From: Flaveria trinervia
Taxonomy: Eukaryota > Streptophyta > Magnoliopsida > Asterales > Asteraceae
NCBI GenBank assembly: GCA_025506515.1
Contig: CM046452.1
Span: 43,240,983 to 43,304,982, forward strand
Length of the DNA: 64,000 nucleotides
Direction: 5' to 3'
The notes under the pieces are model-generated. The model searched no databases. It was not told where the DNA came from and saw only the letters and a program-made list of their open reading frames with translations. Numbering within the stretch: position 1 is the stretch's first letter; every line of letters starts with the position of its first letter. The position numbers and the translations under genes are program-made. This document shows positions 1 to 10,003 of the stretch, piece by piece.

Positions 1-775
1 ATCTGAAACGTTGAGTGGGCTGCGTGTTTTGAAGAAGTTAGAGCCCAACGCGCTGCACCTAAACAGGATGCCTACACCAAACTCTACAGAGTCAAGAAAC
101 ATCATAAGGTGACTGGCAGGATCATAGCGTGGGCGTATGTTGAGGATGTTATTGTATATGCAGTTAAGAGGGAAAAGGGCATAGAGTACTTCAGATTCCC
201 ACATGATTTGAAGACTCTACCAGGTTTTGAGCTCAACCAGCTGGCCAAACTAAAGCTTTTGTATGCTGACCCGAGGAAGATGTCAGGCTGGTTCGAGGCT
301 GCCCTAAAGAAGGAGTACCACACCAGGTGGGTTAACTTCAGACCCTAATAGCCTACAAGGTATATCAGAAGGTCTGAGGTTGATGCCATTACTAGAAAGC
401 CGAAGATAGTGTTGAAGTGGAGTCCTCCGCGCACAATGTCAAGAATCCCACTCAGGGAATGCCACGGGACTTCACTCCACATTTTAAGTGGTGTACTACG
501 ATTGGAGAACAGCTGAAGCAGTCATAGTCCGAAACAAAGAGGGCCAAATGGATACGATCAGGGTATTCGACCCAATGTGGCTTACCAACTTGTCAGCAAA
601 TGATGTCTACACGCTATACAAGTGGCCACTATTCTATAATACGCAAGATATTGTACAAGCCCTCCAGTTCCAAAATGTCATAAGACTCTGCTTCGCGTTT
701 GAGATTCATGCGGGAGTCACAAAAGAGGACAAGTACAAGAAATATGAGGAGGTAATGCAGAAAACAAGACATTAG
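1..775 (+). pseudogene. C-terminal end of a copia-element extra 3' ORF (element G)
   Basis: Unidentified retrotransposon protein. It is a close same-strand homologue of the aORF C-terminus of element A (about 15020-15645 continuing at 27957-28116), with shared blocks such as GIEYFRFPHDLKTLPGFEL and YYDWRTAEAV. The frame runs from the window edge; two adjacent stops at 346-351 (taatag) stand where A has caacaa, and a frameshift follows before 488. The natural stop is at 773-775, just ahead of a purine tract and the LTR at 801. The stretch near 609-635 is the uninterrupted counterpart of the site where K entered A. The function is unknown; it is not gag or pol. Confidence 0.75.
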
Positions 776-800
776 AGAGATCTAGGTCCAAAGGGGAGTT

Positions 801-1333
801 TGTTGATACATGTATGTCCCTATATCATGATATGAAATGTAATAGATCTTGTTTATCTGATTCGGATGTAATTTGATATGATTAATGAAATGATATTGAT
901 TGTTTGTGATTTGTAATGTCTAATATTTCATTAATGAGTCGATATTGAATTGGTTAATTAGGTTAGTGATTGTTTGAATGGTTACACATAATGTTTATTA
1001 TTAATACATTCAAATGTCACATAATGAAGTTCTCATGCAAATGGCCCATGCGAATGGACCACACGCATGAATAACTTCATACGATTGACTCAGTCGCACG
1101 ACTGAACCAGGAGACTGGATCAGTCGTATGATTGACACATAAGATTGGCTTAGTCGCACGACTGAACACTCAGTCGTGCGGATGGATCAACCGCATGGTT
1201 CAATCACACGACTGAACCATACTTATGGTCTAGTCGCCCGAATGAACAATACTAACCTATAAATACAATCCAATTCGTGAAAAAAAAAATTCATTCTATT
1301 ACGACTCCAGACGTACCCTAGCCGTCCAGAAGC
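801..1333 (+). repeat. Truncated 3' LTR of element G (copia)
   Basis: It begins TGTTGATACATG directly after the purine tract aaaggggagtt (790-800) and matches the solo LTR at 2352-3080 closely by eye. It carries the TCGCACGACTGA-type motif array (about 1035-1245) and the TATAAATA box seen in A. It stops in mid-LTR at about 1333, after the gtccagaag block, where reverse-strand sequence of element E begins. The last roughly 200 bases of the LTR are missing. Confidence 0.85.
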
Positions 1334-1765
1334 TACCGACACATCATCTAATGAGCTAACAACCTCTACGTCTACTTTCTCTATGTTACCATAGTAGCGT
1401 ACTAGTTTAACTATCATCTTTCCTTTTATTTTGCTTTGACTATTCAGACATAGCTTTGAATTTTTCATCATAAGTAGTTAAACCTTTTAAAGTCCCAAAT
1501 AATTTGTTCCCTGTGTACTATCATTTTCCAAATTCGTTTAATCAGTATCACAGATTTGATTTCATTCCTTTTACCTAAGTTGTCCTCCTCCCTCGTGTTT
1601 TTTAAGTAATTAAATAAAACTACTAAAGTAATACTAATCTAACATATTCTCACCCTAAAACTCTAAAACCGAAAACGTTTTTGCGTTTTGAATTTTAATA
1701 GGCGAAGAAATAGAACAAAATAAAATGAAATAAAATAAACTAAAAGATTAAGGCTACTCGTCGGA

Positions 1766-2346
1766 CTATGTACTATGATCTTCTGGAATCACTTCACATT
1801 TCTTTTTCACACCATTGACCTCTAATAGATATAAAAATCTTGGTTTATCAAAAGCTTTGGTGTAGAGGTCAGCATGTTGAAAGTCCGTATTAATTTTAAC
1901 TACATCGATTAATTTCTTTTCAAAATAATAACGTATAAAGTGATATTTAATTCCGATGTTTTTGGTTTTTAGATGTTGAACATGATTTTTAGTTACGGGT
2001 ATAGTAGTAGAGTTATCAACAAATATAGGAGTGTTAGAGAATTTCAAACAGTAGTCCCGCATTTGCTATTGAATCTAGATGATTTGTGAACACACCTTGT
2101 AGCAGCAACGTATTCAGCTTCCCAAGTTGATAGAGCAACCAATGTCTGCTTCTTACACTGCCAAGTGACTAATCTTCTCCCAAAGAATTGACATCCTACA
2201 GATCTTGACTTGTAGTTCATTTTGCAGCCGACATAATCCAAATCGCTATATGCTGTAAGCTCAAAGTCATCATCATGAGGATACCATAACCCAAGTGTTG
2301 GAGTACCCTTCAGATAACGAAATATCCTTTTGAGTCCTATGAGATG
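1766..2346 (-). pseudogene. Element E RNase H, pol C-terminus
   Basis: Copia RNase H that would degrade the RNA strand during reverse transcription. Seen on the minus strand: a first acidic segment around SDLDYVGCK, then STWEAEYVA, VDNS and the closing ADLYTKAFDKPRF block before the stop at 1766. It is almost colinear with 9467-9848 of element A. A frameshift lies near 2050. The upstream part of the domain is cut off at 2346 by solo LTR H and resumes at 3086. Confidence 0.85.
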
Positions 2347-2351
2347 GTTGA

Positions 2352-3080
2352 AGTTGATATATGTATGTCCCTAGATCATGATATGAAATGTAATAGATCT
2401 TGTTTATCTGATTCGGATGTAATTTGATATGATTAATGAAATGATATTGATTGTTTATGATTTGTAATGTCTAATATTTCATTGATGAGTCGATATTGAA
2501 TTGGTTAATTAGGTTAGTGATTGTTTGAATGGTTACACATAATGTTTATTAATTAATACATACAAACGTAACATAATGAAGTTCTCATGCGAATGGCCCA
2601 TGCGAATGGACCACACGCATGAATAACTTCATACGATTGACTCAGTCGCACGACTGAACCAGGAGACTGGATCAGTCGTATGATTGACACATAAGATTGG
2701 CTCAGTCGCACGACTGAACACTCAGTCGTGTGGATGGATCAACCGCATGGTTCAATCGCACGACTGAACCATACTTATGGTCCAGTCACCCGAATGAACA
2801 ATACTAACCTATAAATACAATCTAATTCGTGAAAAAAAAGAATTCATTCTATTACGACTACAGACGTACCCTAGCCGTCCAGAAGCCTCTCAATTCGTTC
2901 TCCAAGTTCATAGAACACATTAGATCGATTCCCAATCGATTTCTAACGTTAGTTTCAATTCTTTATTGATTCTTCGTGTGTTCTCACTGATTGGATCGCC
3001 AATCAAATAGGATTCCGCACTATTTGATCTGGTTTACACGCTAATCACTAGGTATTTCGTTCAAATACCAGGTCCTAACA
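2352..3080 (+). mobile_element. Solo LTR H (copia, same family as A and G)
   Basis: A complete LTR of 729 bases, starting agTTGATATATG (a decayed TGTTGATACATG) and ending ggtcctaaca, flanked by the 5-bp duplication gttga (2347-2351 and 3081-3085). No internal domain is present, so it is the usual product of LTR-LTR recombination. It lies inside the RT/RNase H boundary of element E, in opposite orientation. It carries the TCGCACGACTGA motif array (about 2585-2800) and a TATAAATA box near 2811. Confidence 0.93.
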
Positions 3081-3085
3081 GTTGA

Positions 3086-4103
3086 CTTTTGGTTTCGCCT
3101 GATATCTGGAGCAGAGGCACGTCGTGTACATGATATCAGGTCATGAGGCGATGAGGTACATGAGGGATCCGATCATTCCTCGGTACATGGTGGCATCCAC
3201 TAAATCACCATTTTCGTCGGGTGCTACATCATGGTTTGTCGCCAATGGAGTCCCAGCTGCCGAAGTGTTCTCCATATCGAACCGACTAAGAATATCGCCT
3301 ACATACTTGGTCTGATGTAGAAATATCCCCTTTGGTGTCGGATCCACCTGTAACCCGAGAAAGAACTTCATCTCTCCCATGGCACTCATCTCAAATTCAG
3401 CTTTCATTACTCCTTCAAATTCTGTACATAATTCTTCGTTTTTGCAATCGAAGATTATGTCATCAACATAGATCTGAACTAGCAGTAAGTCACCATCCTT
3501 TTCTTTGATGAACACTGTACAATCAATCACTCCTTTACGAAAGCCGTGTTTCACAAGATGAGTCGAGATTTTTTCATACCATGCTCTTGGGGCTTGGTTG
3601 AGCCCGTAGAAAGCCTTATCCAGCTTTTAAACTTTGTCCCGATGATATGGATCCTTAAATCCTTCGGGTTGACAGACATACACTGTCTCCCGATTTCACC
3701 GTGAAGGAATGCATTCTTTACATCTAGTTGATAAACGTTAATCTTCATTTAAGATGCATGGGCTAGGAAGATACGAATTGCTTCCATTCTCGCCACAGGT
3801 GCAAACACTTCATTGTAATCAATACCCTCGACTTGTCAAAATCCTTGAAGTACAAGTTGAGCCTTGTTTCTTATAATGACCCCTTGGTCATCTTTCTTGC
3901 ACTTCAAGACCCATTTGGTGCCAATGACCTTAGCACCTTTTGGGCTATCCACCAGTGTCCATACTCCTAGCTTCTTGAATTGAAGAAGTTCCTCTTGCAT
4001 AGCATTCACCCATTCCTCATCATTTAGGGCTTCACTTACATATTTTGGCTCAAATTGAGACACAAAACATCGATACGCACCATCGTGAAGATATCCCTTT
4101 CCT
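3086..4103 (-). pseudogene. Element E reverse transcriptase
   Basis: Ty1/copia RT (RVT_2 family), which copies the element RNA into DNA. On the minus strand, the N-terminal part (3836-4103) has the WVNAMQEEL and GTKWVLKCK blocks. The middle part (3551-3748) has YQLDVKNAFLHGE. The palm (3141-3554) holds an intact YVDD active site at 3459-3470, followed by MSAMGEMKFFLGLQV. Frameshifts separate the three segments. Gypsy element B enters at 4104-4108, and upstream pol resumes at 35388. The other end is cut by solo LTR H. Confidence 0.9.
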
Positions 4104-4108
4104 ATTAC

Positions 4109-6194
4109 GGTAACACCCGGTAATTTATTTATTTTGAAGCCGACGAATGAAGAAAAAGAAATAAAGTCCAAAGTTGAGGGACCAAACTCACCAACGAGAC
4201 AAAGTTGGGTATGTGGTGATATTTGAAAGGAGAGGGCAGCCATTACCCTCTCCACACACTCACATTTTCAGCATAGAGAGAAAGAAGAAGAGAAAAAGGG
4301 AGAAAAGTTGGTTCGGGTTGATTCGAGTGAGCAAAATCGAAGTGTAGCATGTTGAATCGAAGCTCTTCTCATTGTGGTCGTTTGTGTGAGTTTTAGGACC
4401 ACCCTTTTACATGTTTTTGAATGATTTTGGGGCTGGAACATATCTGAAATCGGTTTTTTTGAGTGTGTGCATGTCGACCCATTTGTGTATGTGTATGTAT
4501 ATGTATGATTCGTTTGGGTCATGCTTTCAGCTTGTGTGTGCTTGAATGGTATTGTGCATTACTAAGGTTTAGGATGCTTGATTTGGCTTAGAATGGGTTT
4601 AGATGAGCTTGGAGGTCGAAAATGGCAAATTAGGTTCGGGATGAACTGGATTCTGCACTAGCTAGGGCTAGGCAACCGAATGGAGCCCATACGGCCAATC
4701 GAGGTGCTATTGAGGTTCATTCGCACGATTGAGGTTCATTCGCACGACTGAGAGTTCATTCGCACGACTGAAGCCCAGTCACATAAATGCTCATCCGCAT
4801 TAGTTCCATCCGCATTAGCTCCATTGGCATAGGACTCATCCGCATTTAGTCCCTCCGCATGAGGTTCATTCGCATGATTGGGGGTTCATTCGCATGATTG
4901 GGTGTTCATTAGCATGAGTGTTCATCAACATTGGTCCATTCGTATGATGTTCCGTTGCACGGAGGCCATGCGACTGAAGGGTGCCTATACGCCCAAGTAG
5001 GGCTGGTGTACCCAAGGAAAGTGTAGTTTATGTACTGACTTTCGGGGGAAAGTGCACATGTAAGTTTTGACGTGAAACTTGCCGTAAGTTCATGTAAGAT
5101 GATTTTTGAGGCCTTACAGTGTATGTTGGGCATGATGATGAAGTTGCATGATTTTGCATGTTATGTATGTATGATGTTGCCCTATATGATAATGATATTT
5201 GTGTATGTGTTGTTCCTTATTATGATGTATGTTTATCTTTCCCGTGACTTTACGTTGAATGATAATGAATGAATGAAAGTAGTATGTAACGTAAAGCGAA
5301 AGATAATGAAAGAGGAACATGAAGTAAGAATGCATGCATTAATGAATGATGAAAGTAAAGAAAGTCTTGCAAGCATAGTATGTCAGGACACGCCATTAAA
5401 ATGTGTTAGCCCAACGGTGTGCAGGTTCGCTACCCCGGGAGGATACACATCGGGGTCTTTCTTTGTGATTGACGGTTTGTATGGAACCATTGTTGCTGCC
5501 TTAGGTACTGTGACGAGAGGTGTTGGGCACCGTGAATGATGGTCTATTATAGGCTTAGGTCCAGTACCATGAGCATGAAAGGCATAGCACATGACAATGG
5601 TATACCTGAATTTTACCTTAGGTACGTGGCCAGAGGTGTTGTGCACTGTGAATGAAGGTCTATGATAGGCTTAGGCCCAGTATCAAGAGCATGAAGGGTA
5701 ATTTTCATGGTGTTGACGAAAGGAAAAGATGTAATGATGAACGAACGAATAAAAGTAAGATTGAATGAATGAACAGAAGTTATCGAATGTAGAAGATAAT
5801 AACTATTATCTATGTGTATGTAAGATGTATGATCGCATGAAAGTAAAGCACGGTTTTAACGAAAGATAAAGTATGTTTTATTATAAATCTAGAACTCACT
5901 CAGCAATGCTGACTTTTATGTGTTTCTAGTTGGCAAGTAATGTTGCTGAGGATGGCACGAGGTGGCTACTTGGCTCTTTTCGGATGGCATCTATTTATAT
6001 AATTCTTTTGTGATGTAATGCAACAATGTATTTTGTAACTGGTTAATGATGTATTATTTGGCAAAAGCTTTTATACTGAAATGAGATGTCATTTTTGAAT
6101 GTTTCCGCTGCAATATTTATGTAAGAGAATTGAAAATGTATGGTTTATGTGCAATGATCACCAGTTGTAAGCGTCCCGAGAACGGGGCCTTACA
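4109..6194 (+). repeat. Element B 5' LTR
   Basis: It starts GGTAACACC (decayed from TGTAACACC in the 3' copy) and ends cggggccttaca. An array of TTCATTCGCACGAYTGA-like units lies at about 4670-4985, with related tccgcatt units in the middle. Further on is a GC-richer block (5404-5475) that is conserved in the B 3' LTR and in F. AT-rich short repeats (gaatgaa, gatgat) make several spurious open frames on both strands, which I do not call as genes. Confidence 0.92.
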
Positions 6195-6197
6195 AGT

Positions 6198-6209
6198 TGG
6201 TATCAGAGC
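6198..6209 (+). other. Element B primer binding site (tRNA-iMet)
   Basis: tggtatcagagc lies three bases after the 5' LTR end. It is complementary to the 3' end of plant initiator tRNA-Met, the standard minus-strand primer. Confidence 0.92.
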
Positions 6210-6544
6210 CAAAGTTTAAGTGAAATGGGTAAATTTTAAAAATAAACCCTAACTTAAATTAAGAATGGGACGGAAGGGGATGGGATGCCAATCTGAGTAG
6301 CAGCGTGCCATCAGGTATTTTCGTAATGATAACCGGTATTATGTGTGTATGGTATGTGGTTATGTGTTGTTTGTGGATTTAAATACTAATGTAGTCATGA
6401 TAAGTAATGCTCGGGGTGTGAAGAGTAAAGTAAGTGGCTAACCACAACTGACCACTATAATTAGGGACTTACTATACTTGACATAAACTGAGTTGTTCCC
6501 TTGAATGACTGTGTTAGTGTTTGAATCTTTCAGTGTGTGTGTGA
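6210..6544 (+). other. Element B untranslated leader
   Basis: About 335 bases between the primer site and gag. It is closely matched by 47102-47438 in element C, including the tcatcaggtattttcgtaa segment. I see no open frame of note and no repeat array here. Confidence 0.7.
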
Positions 6545-6724
6545 ATGGTTGGCGGTAGATCTTTGAGAGCTTCACGTAGTGGAGGTCATGGTTCTGAACC
6601 GCGACCTAAAAGGGGAAGACCCAGAGTTGAAAAGGTGGTTCCTGAAGAACCCGAAACCCCTCATTCGGAGGGTGGTGATAAGAGTGCAAACTTGAGAGCC
6701 TTAGTAAAGGAGGCTGTTGTGGAG
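6545..6724 (+). pseudogene. Element B gag, N-terminal piece
   Basis: It starts at ATG 6545 with a basic Gly/Arg/Pro-rich segment (GRPRVEKVVPEEPETP) and is colinear with the gag start of element C at 47439. The frame is interrupted after KEAVVE by insertion of element A; the last five bases, tggag, are the target duplication. Gag resumes at 28868 with a matching VHKVMQMILPSVVTEV block, which C shows uninterrupted. Confidence 0.88.
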
Positions 6725-7430
6725 TGTTGATACATGTATGTCCCTAGATCGTGATATGTGATGTAATAGATCTTGTTTGGTATGATGAATGAACTGATAT
6801 TGATAGTTTGTTGGTTATAATGTTTAATAGTTCATTAATGAGTCGTGACTGAATTGATTGGGTTTATGATTACTTGAATGATTACATATAATATTATATT
6901 AATTAATTAAAACATTCAAACTTAATGAAGTTCTCATGCGAATGGCTCATGCGAATGAACCATAAGCATGAAGAACTTCACACGATTGACTCAGTCGCAC
7001 GACTGAACCAGGAGACTGGATCAGTCGTACGACTGTAACATAAGATTGGCTCAGTCGCACGACTGAACACTCAGTCGCACGAATGAACCAACCGCATGGT
7101 TCAATCGCACGACTGAACCAGACTAATGGTTCAGTCGCACGATTGAATAATACCAACCTATAAATACAACTCAATTCATGAAAAACAATGAATTTCGATC
7201 AAGTACGAATCAAGACGAACCCTAGCCGTCCAGAAACCTTCCAAATCGTTCTCCAAGTTCATAGAACACATTAGATCGATTCCTTATCGATTTCTAACGT
7301 TAGTTTCAATCCTTGATTGATTCTTCGTGTGTTCTCACTGATTGGATTGCCAATCAAATAGGATTCCGCACTATTTGATCTGGTATACACGTGATCTCTA
7401 GGTATTTCAGTCGAATACCAGGTCCTAACA
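6725..7430 (+). repeat. Element A 5' LTR
   Basis: 706 bases, TGTTGATACATG to ggtcctaaca. The U3 part contains about eight copies of a TCGCACGAYTGA-like unit (about 6950-7150), two of them adjacent with a 20-bp period (about 7050-7089). A TATAAATA box (7159-7166) follows the array immediately, as expected for the Pol II promoter that makes the genomic RNA. Confidence 0.93.
7159..7166 (+). promoter_or_regulatory. TATA box in element A LTR
   Basis: TATAAATA, placed just downstream of the motif array and kept in G, H, E and the A 3' LTR. A start site about 30 bases downstream is inferred, not shown. Confidence 0.65.
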
Positions 7431-7432
7431 AG

Positions 7433-7444
7433 TGGTATCAGAGC
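7433..7444 (+). other. Element A primer binding site (tRNA-iMet)
   Basis: tggtatcagagc two bases after the LTR end; exact match to the usual complement of initiator tRNA-Met. Confidence 0.93.
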
Positions 7445-7654
7445 TATTGGCTCTTGATTACGTGTTGATTCAATCAAGATTGCATAAAAGTTTGTGTTTT
7501 TACACTAAAAATGCAATCTTTGGCATCAAAAGTGATCTTGGAAGTTCCGTGCTCATCGAAGTTTGGTTTCTACGGACTCAGGCGATTAGAACTTGTGAAA
7601 TTTCGAATTTTTACAGTTGAAACCCGTCAAACCTAGAAATTTTCGCAAAACAGC

Positions 7655-7890
7655 AGCTTCAATCGCACGACTGACTCATTCGTACGACTGGACTCCATTC
7701 GCATTGCTCATACGCACGATTGGACCTAGTCGCACCTTCATTCGGCCGATTGAACCGTTCGTTCGCATAGCTCATACGCACCAGATTCATTCGCACGACT
7801 GAACCAATCGCCCAGTTCATTCGCACGATTGAACCAATCGCAGAGCTTATACGCACGATTAGCTCAGTCGCATCCTTCAGTCGCATCAGT
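7655..7890 (+). repeat. Motif array in element A leader, upstream of gag
   Basis: About fourteen units of the LTR motif (forms such as ttcattcgcacgactgaac, catacgcacgattgg and cagtcgcat) fill the leader before gag ATG 7927. It is the same unit as in the LTR U3, now between the primer site and gag. The rest of the leader (7445-7654) shows no other feature. Its role is unknown; it could be regulatory, structural, or expanded by replication slippage. Confidence 0.8.
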
Positions 7891-7926
7891 GAAAGTTTGT
7901 TTGATTAGATTATAAGTTTATTCATC

Positions 7927-9493
7927 ATGGAAGATCAGATGTCAGCCTTTACTGCTGGGAAGGACTCAAGGATACAGAATCTGTTGCTGCTTGAGAGTGA
8001 GGTAGGGAATCACAATAAACCACCAAAGCTTTTGACTTTAGATGAGTTTCCCCACTGGAAACAACGTTTTGAGATCTACCTTAATGGAGTAGATCCTAAT
8101 CTGTGGGAAGCCATTGAGATAGGCTATAGTACACCGGTGGGAGCTGATGGGGGTTAAACTAACATTAAGCGGGATGACAAACGCACAGAAAGTAAAGTAC
8201 AATGCAGAGAAAAGAGTTTATGCATTGATCACTCAGTCTATCCCCAAAGACATATTCCACCAGTATTCCGAGAACAAGCAGTCCAAGAAACTGTGGGATG
8301 CGCTAGAGAAGAGATATGATGGTAATGCATCATTGAAGGCAATCAAGCCAAAGGAGTTAAAGAAGGAATTCGATAACTTCTCATCAATTGGTAATGAAAG
8401 TTTGGACGAAGTCATAGACAGATTCTACCACTTGATGAGCGAATTGCATACACATGGAGTGGCTACTACCATGGAAGAGAAAGTAAGCAACTTCGCAGAC
8501 GGGTTGCCTGATAAGTGGGCTACATTCGTGTCTAACCTGAGATGGAATGGAATCCTTGTAAAGCTGGATATAAATGACTTCATTCTTAAGTTGCGAGAAG
8601 AAGCACTAAGGATGAAGTATAGAGCTCAGAAGTCTTCGTACACACAAAATCCAGCTTTATACAACGCCACGCCTCAAGCTAAGGCATCTGGAGCACCCCT
8701 CCAGACTGCTTTTGTGTCTAGCTCGTCAGGTCCCTCACATGTTTCTCCTTCTGGATCAGACACGTCTGGGTCATCATGTACCCATCATATTGGATCAGAA
8801 GGAAACGCTACCAAATTGAAGATCGAGAACTTCGGTAATGTGACCGTGGAAGTAGCACGAGAGCATATGGATCTCTTAGCAGCAGTGGTTCATTCATATG
8901 ATGGACTTGTTGCTGGGAAGATTGGAAACTGCCATCTGGCAGATGAGGACTACGAGCAGGTGGATGAGATGGAGCTTGAAAGAATGGATATAATGTGGGC
9001 CTTAGCAAGTGCTGTTCGGAGGGTGAAGAAGTTTGTGAAAAAGACTGGACAGAACTTGGTTGCTACTAAGGACACCACCTTTGGCTTCGACAAGAGTAAA
9101 GTGACCTGCTTTAACTGTGGTGAGAAGGGGCACTTCAAACGAGAATGTGTCAAGCCAAAGAAGACGGGGAATGGGAACCCGTTCTCATCCTTTACTCGCC
9201 AGGACAAGCAACCCTATAATTCTACTTCATCAAACAAGGACCCAAAAGCACTAACTGCTTATGATGATGAAGGACAGGATTGGAGTTTCAGGTTTGTCTC
9301 ACCAGGAGAATCTAACATTGCCAGTGTTGAGGATATTGACGATGATTCTGCGAGTGAAGGTGATATAGCAGTTGAAATTGGAATGTCACATAGTGAAGAA
9401 ACAACTGCAGCCGAGGTCAGTTACAAGCCAATTGAGGAAGCTTCCACATCAGAGACAGAAAAGCCAGACATCGGTTGCATTGTCAACCTGTGA
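7927..9493 (+). CDS. gag: Element A gag polyprotein (copia, nearly intact)
   Basis: Copia capsid/nucleocapsid protein that would package element RNA into particles. It starts MEDQMSAFTAGKDSRIQNLL at 7927. The UBN2-type gag core follows, with blocks WKQRFEIYLNGVDPNLWEAI, YHLMSELHTHGV and LDINDFILKLREE. A CCHC zinc knuckle, CFNCGEKGHFKREC, sits at 9107-9148, then an acidic Ser-rich tail. The only break is a frame change at 8147-8157 in a run of five Gs; the second segment is 448 codons long. The end is abnormal: a deletion near 9465 replaces the rest of pol, and gag stops a few codons later at 9493. Element E encodes the same protein in decayed form. Confidence 0.8.
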
Positions 9494-9848
9494 AGCCGAA
9501 TATGTTGCTGCTGCAAGTTGCTGTTCCCAAATCATTTGGATTCAACAGCAAATGTGGGATTACGGTTTGAAATTCTCGTCTACTCCTATTTTTGTTGATA
9601 ATTCTGCTGCAATTGCAGTAACCAAAAATCCGGTTCAACATCCTAAGACCAAACACATCGGTATTAAATACCACATCATAAGAGACTGTTTTGAAAAGAC
9701 CTTAATAGATGTGGTTAAAATTAATACTGATTTTCAACGTGCTGACCTCTATACAAAAGCCTTTGATAAACCACGTTTTCAATACTTGCTAGAGGTCAAC
9801 GGCGTTAAAAAGAAAAGTGAGGTAATTCCTGATGTGAATGATGTGTAG
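9465..9848 (+). pseudogene. Element A RNase H remnant after pol deletion
   Basis: Only the C-terminal third of RNase H survives. It opens QTSVALSTCEAEYVAAAS, goes through FVDNSAAIAVTKNPVQH and ADLYTKAFDKPRF, and ends at 9848. It lies in a different frame from gag, so the deletion that removed protease, integrase, RT and the first RNase H acidic segment also put it out of frame. Compare the full set in E (minus strand) and the intact end at 1766-2062. Confidence 0.9.
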
Positions 9849-9986
9849 TCCGATGTAGGTTTCGTTAATGTTTATTTTATTTTATGTTATCTGTTTTTTT
9901 CTTTTCTTTTGTCTGTTATACTTAAACTCATGTTATCTTGCTATTTATTAAAATCCAAAAATAATTAAATCCGAAATGATTTTAGT

Positions 9987-10003
9987 ATTTTAGGGGGAGA
10001 ATA
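9987..10003 (+). other. Relic polypurine tract between pol and extra ORF (element A)
   Basis: tttagggggagaatatg lies about 140 bases after the RNase H stop, where an ordinary copia element would have its polypurine tract and 3' LTR. The copy in E (about 1645-1665, minus strand) is degenerate. The true 3' PPT of A is at 28130-28140. Inference: either a multiplied PPT, as known for Sireviruses, or the old element end before the aORF was gained. Confidence 0.5.

Noticed and set aside
5114..5335. His/Tyr-rich minus-strand frames in gypsy LTRs (also near 34027, 38225, 52835)
   Set aside because: They arise from gatgat/gtatgt low-complexity sequence, recur at homologous LTR positions and have no coding support.
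5404..5440. Possible tRNA gene in the B LTR from A-box and B-box matches
   Set aside because: The boxes are far too close together, no acceptor or anticodon stem can be drawn, and the block repeats in every B/F-type LTR.
7655..7890. CRISPR-like array
   Set aside because: Units are degenerate, spacing is irregular with no unique spacers, and the setting is a plant retrotransposon.
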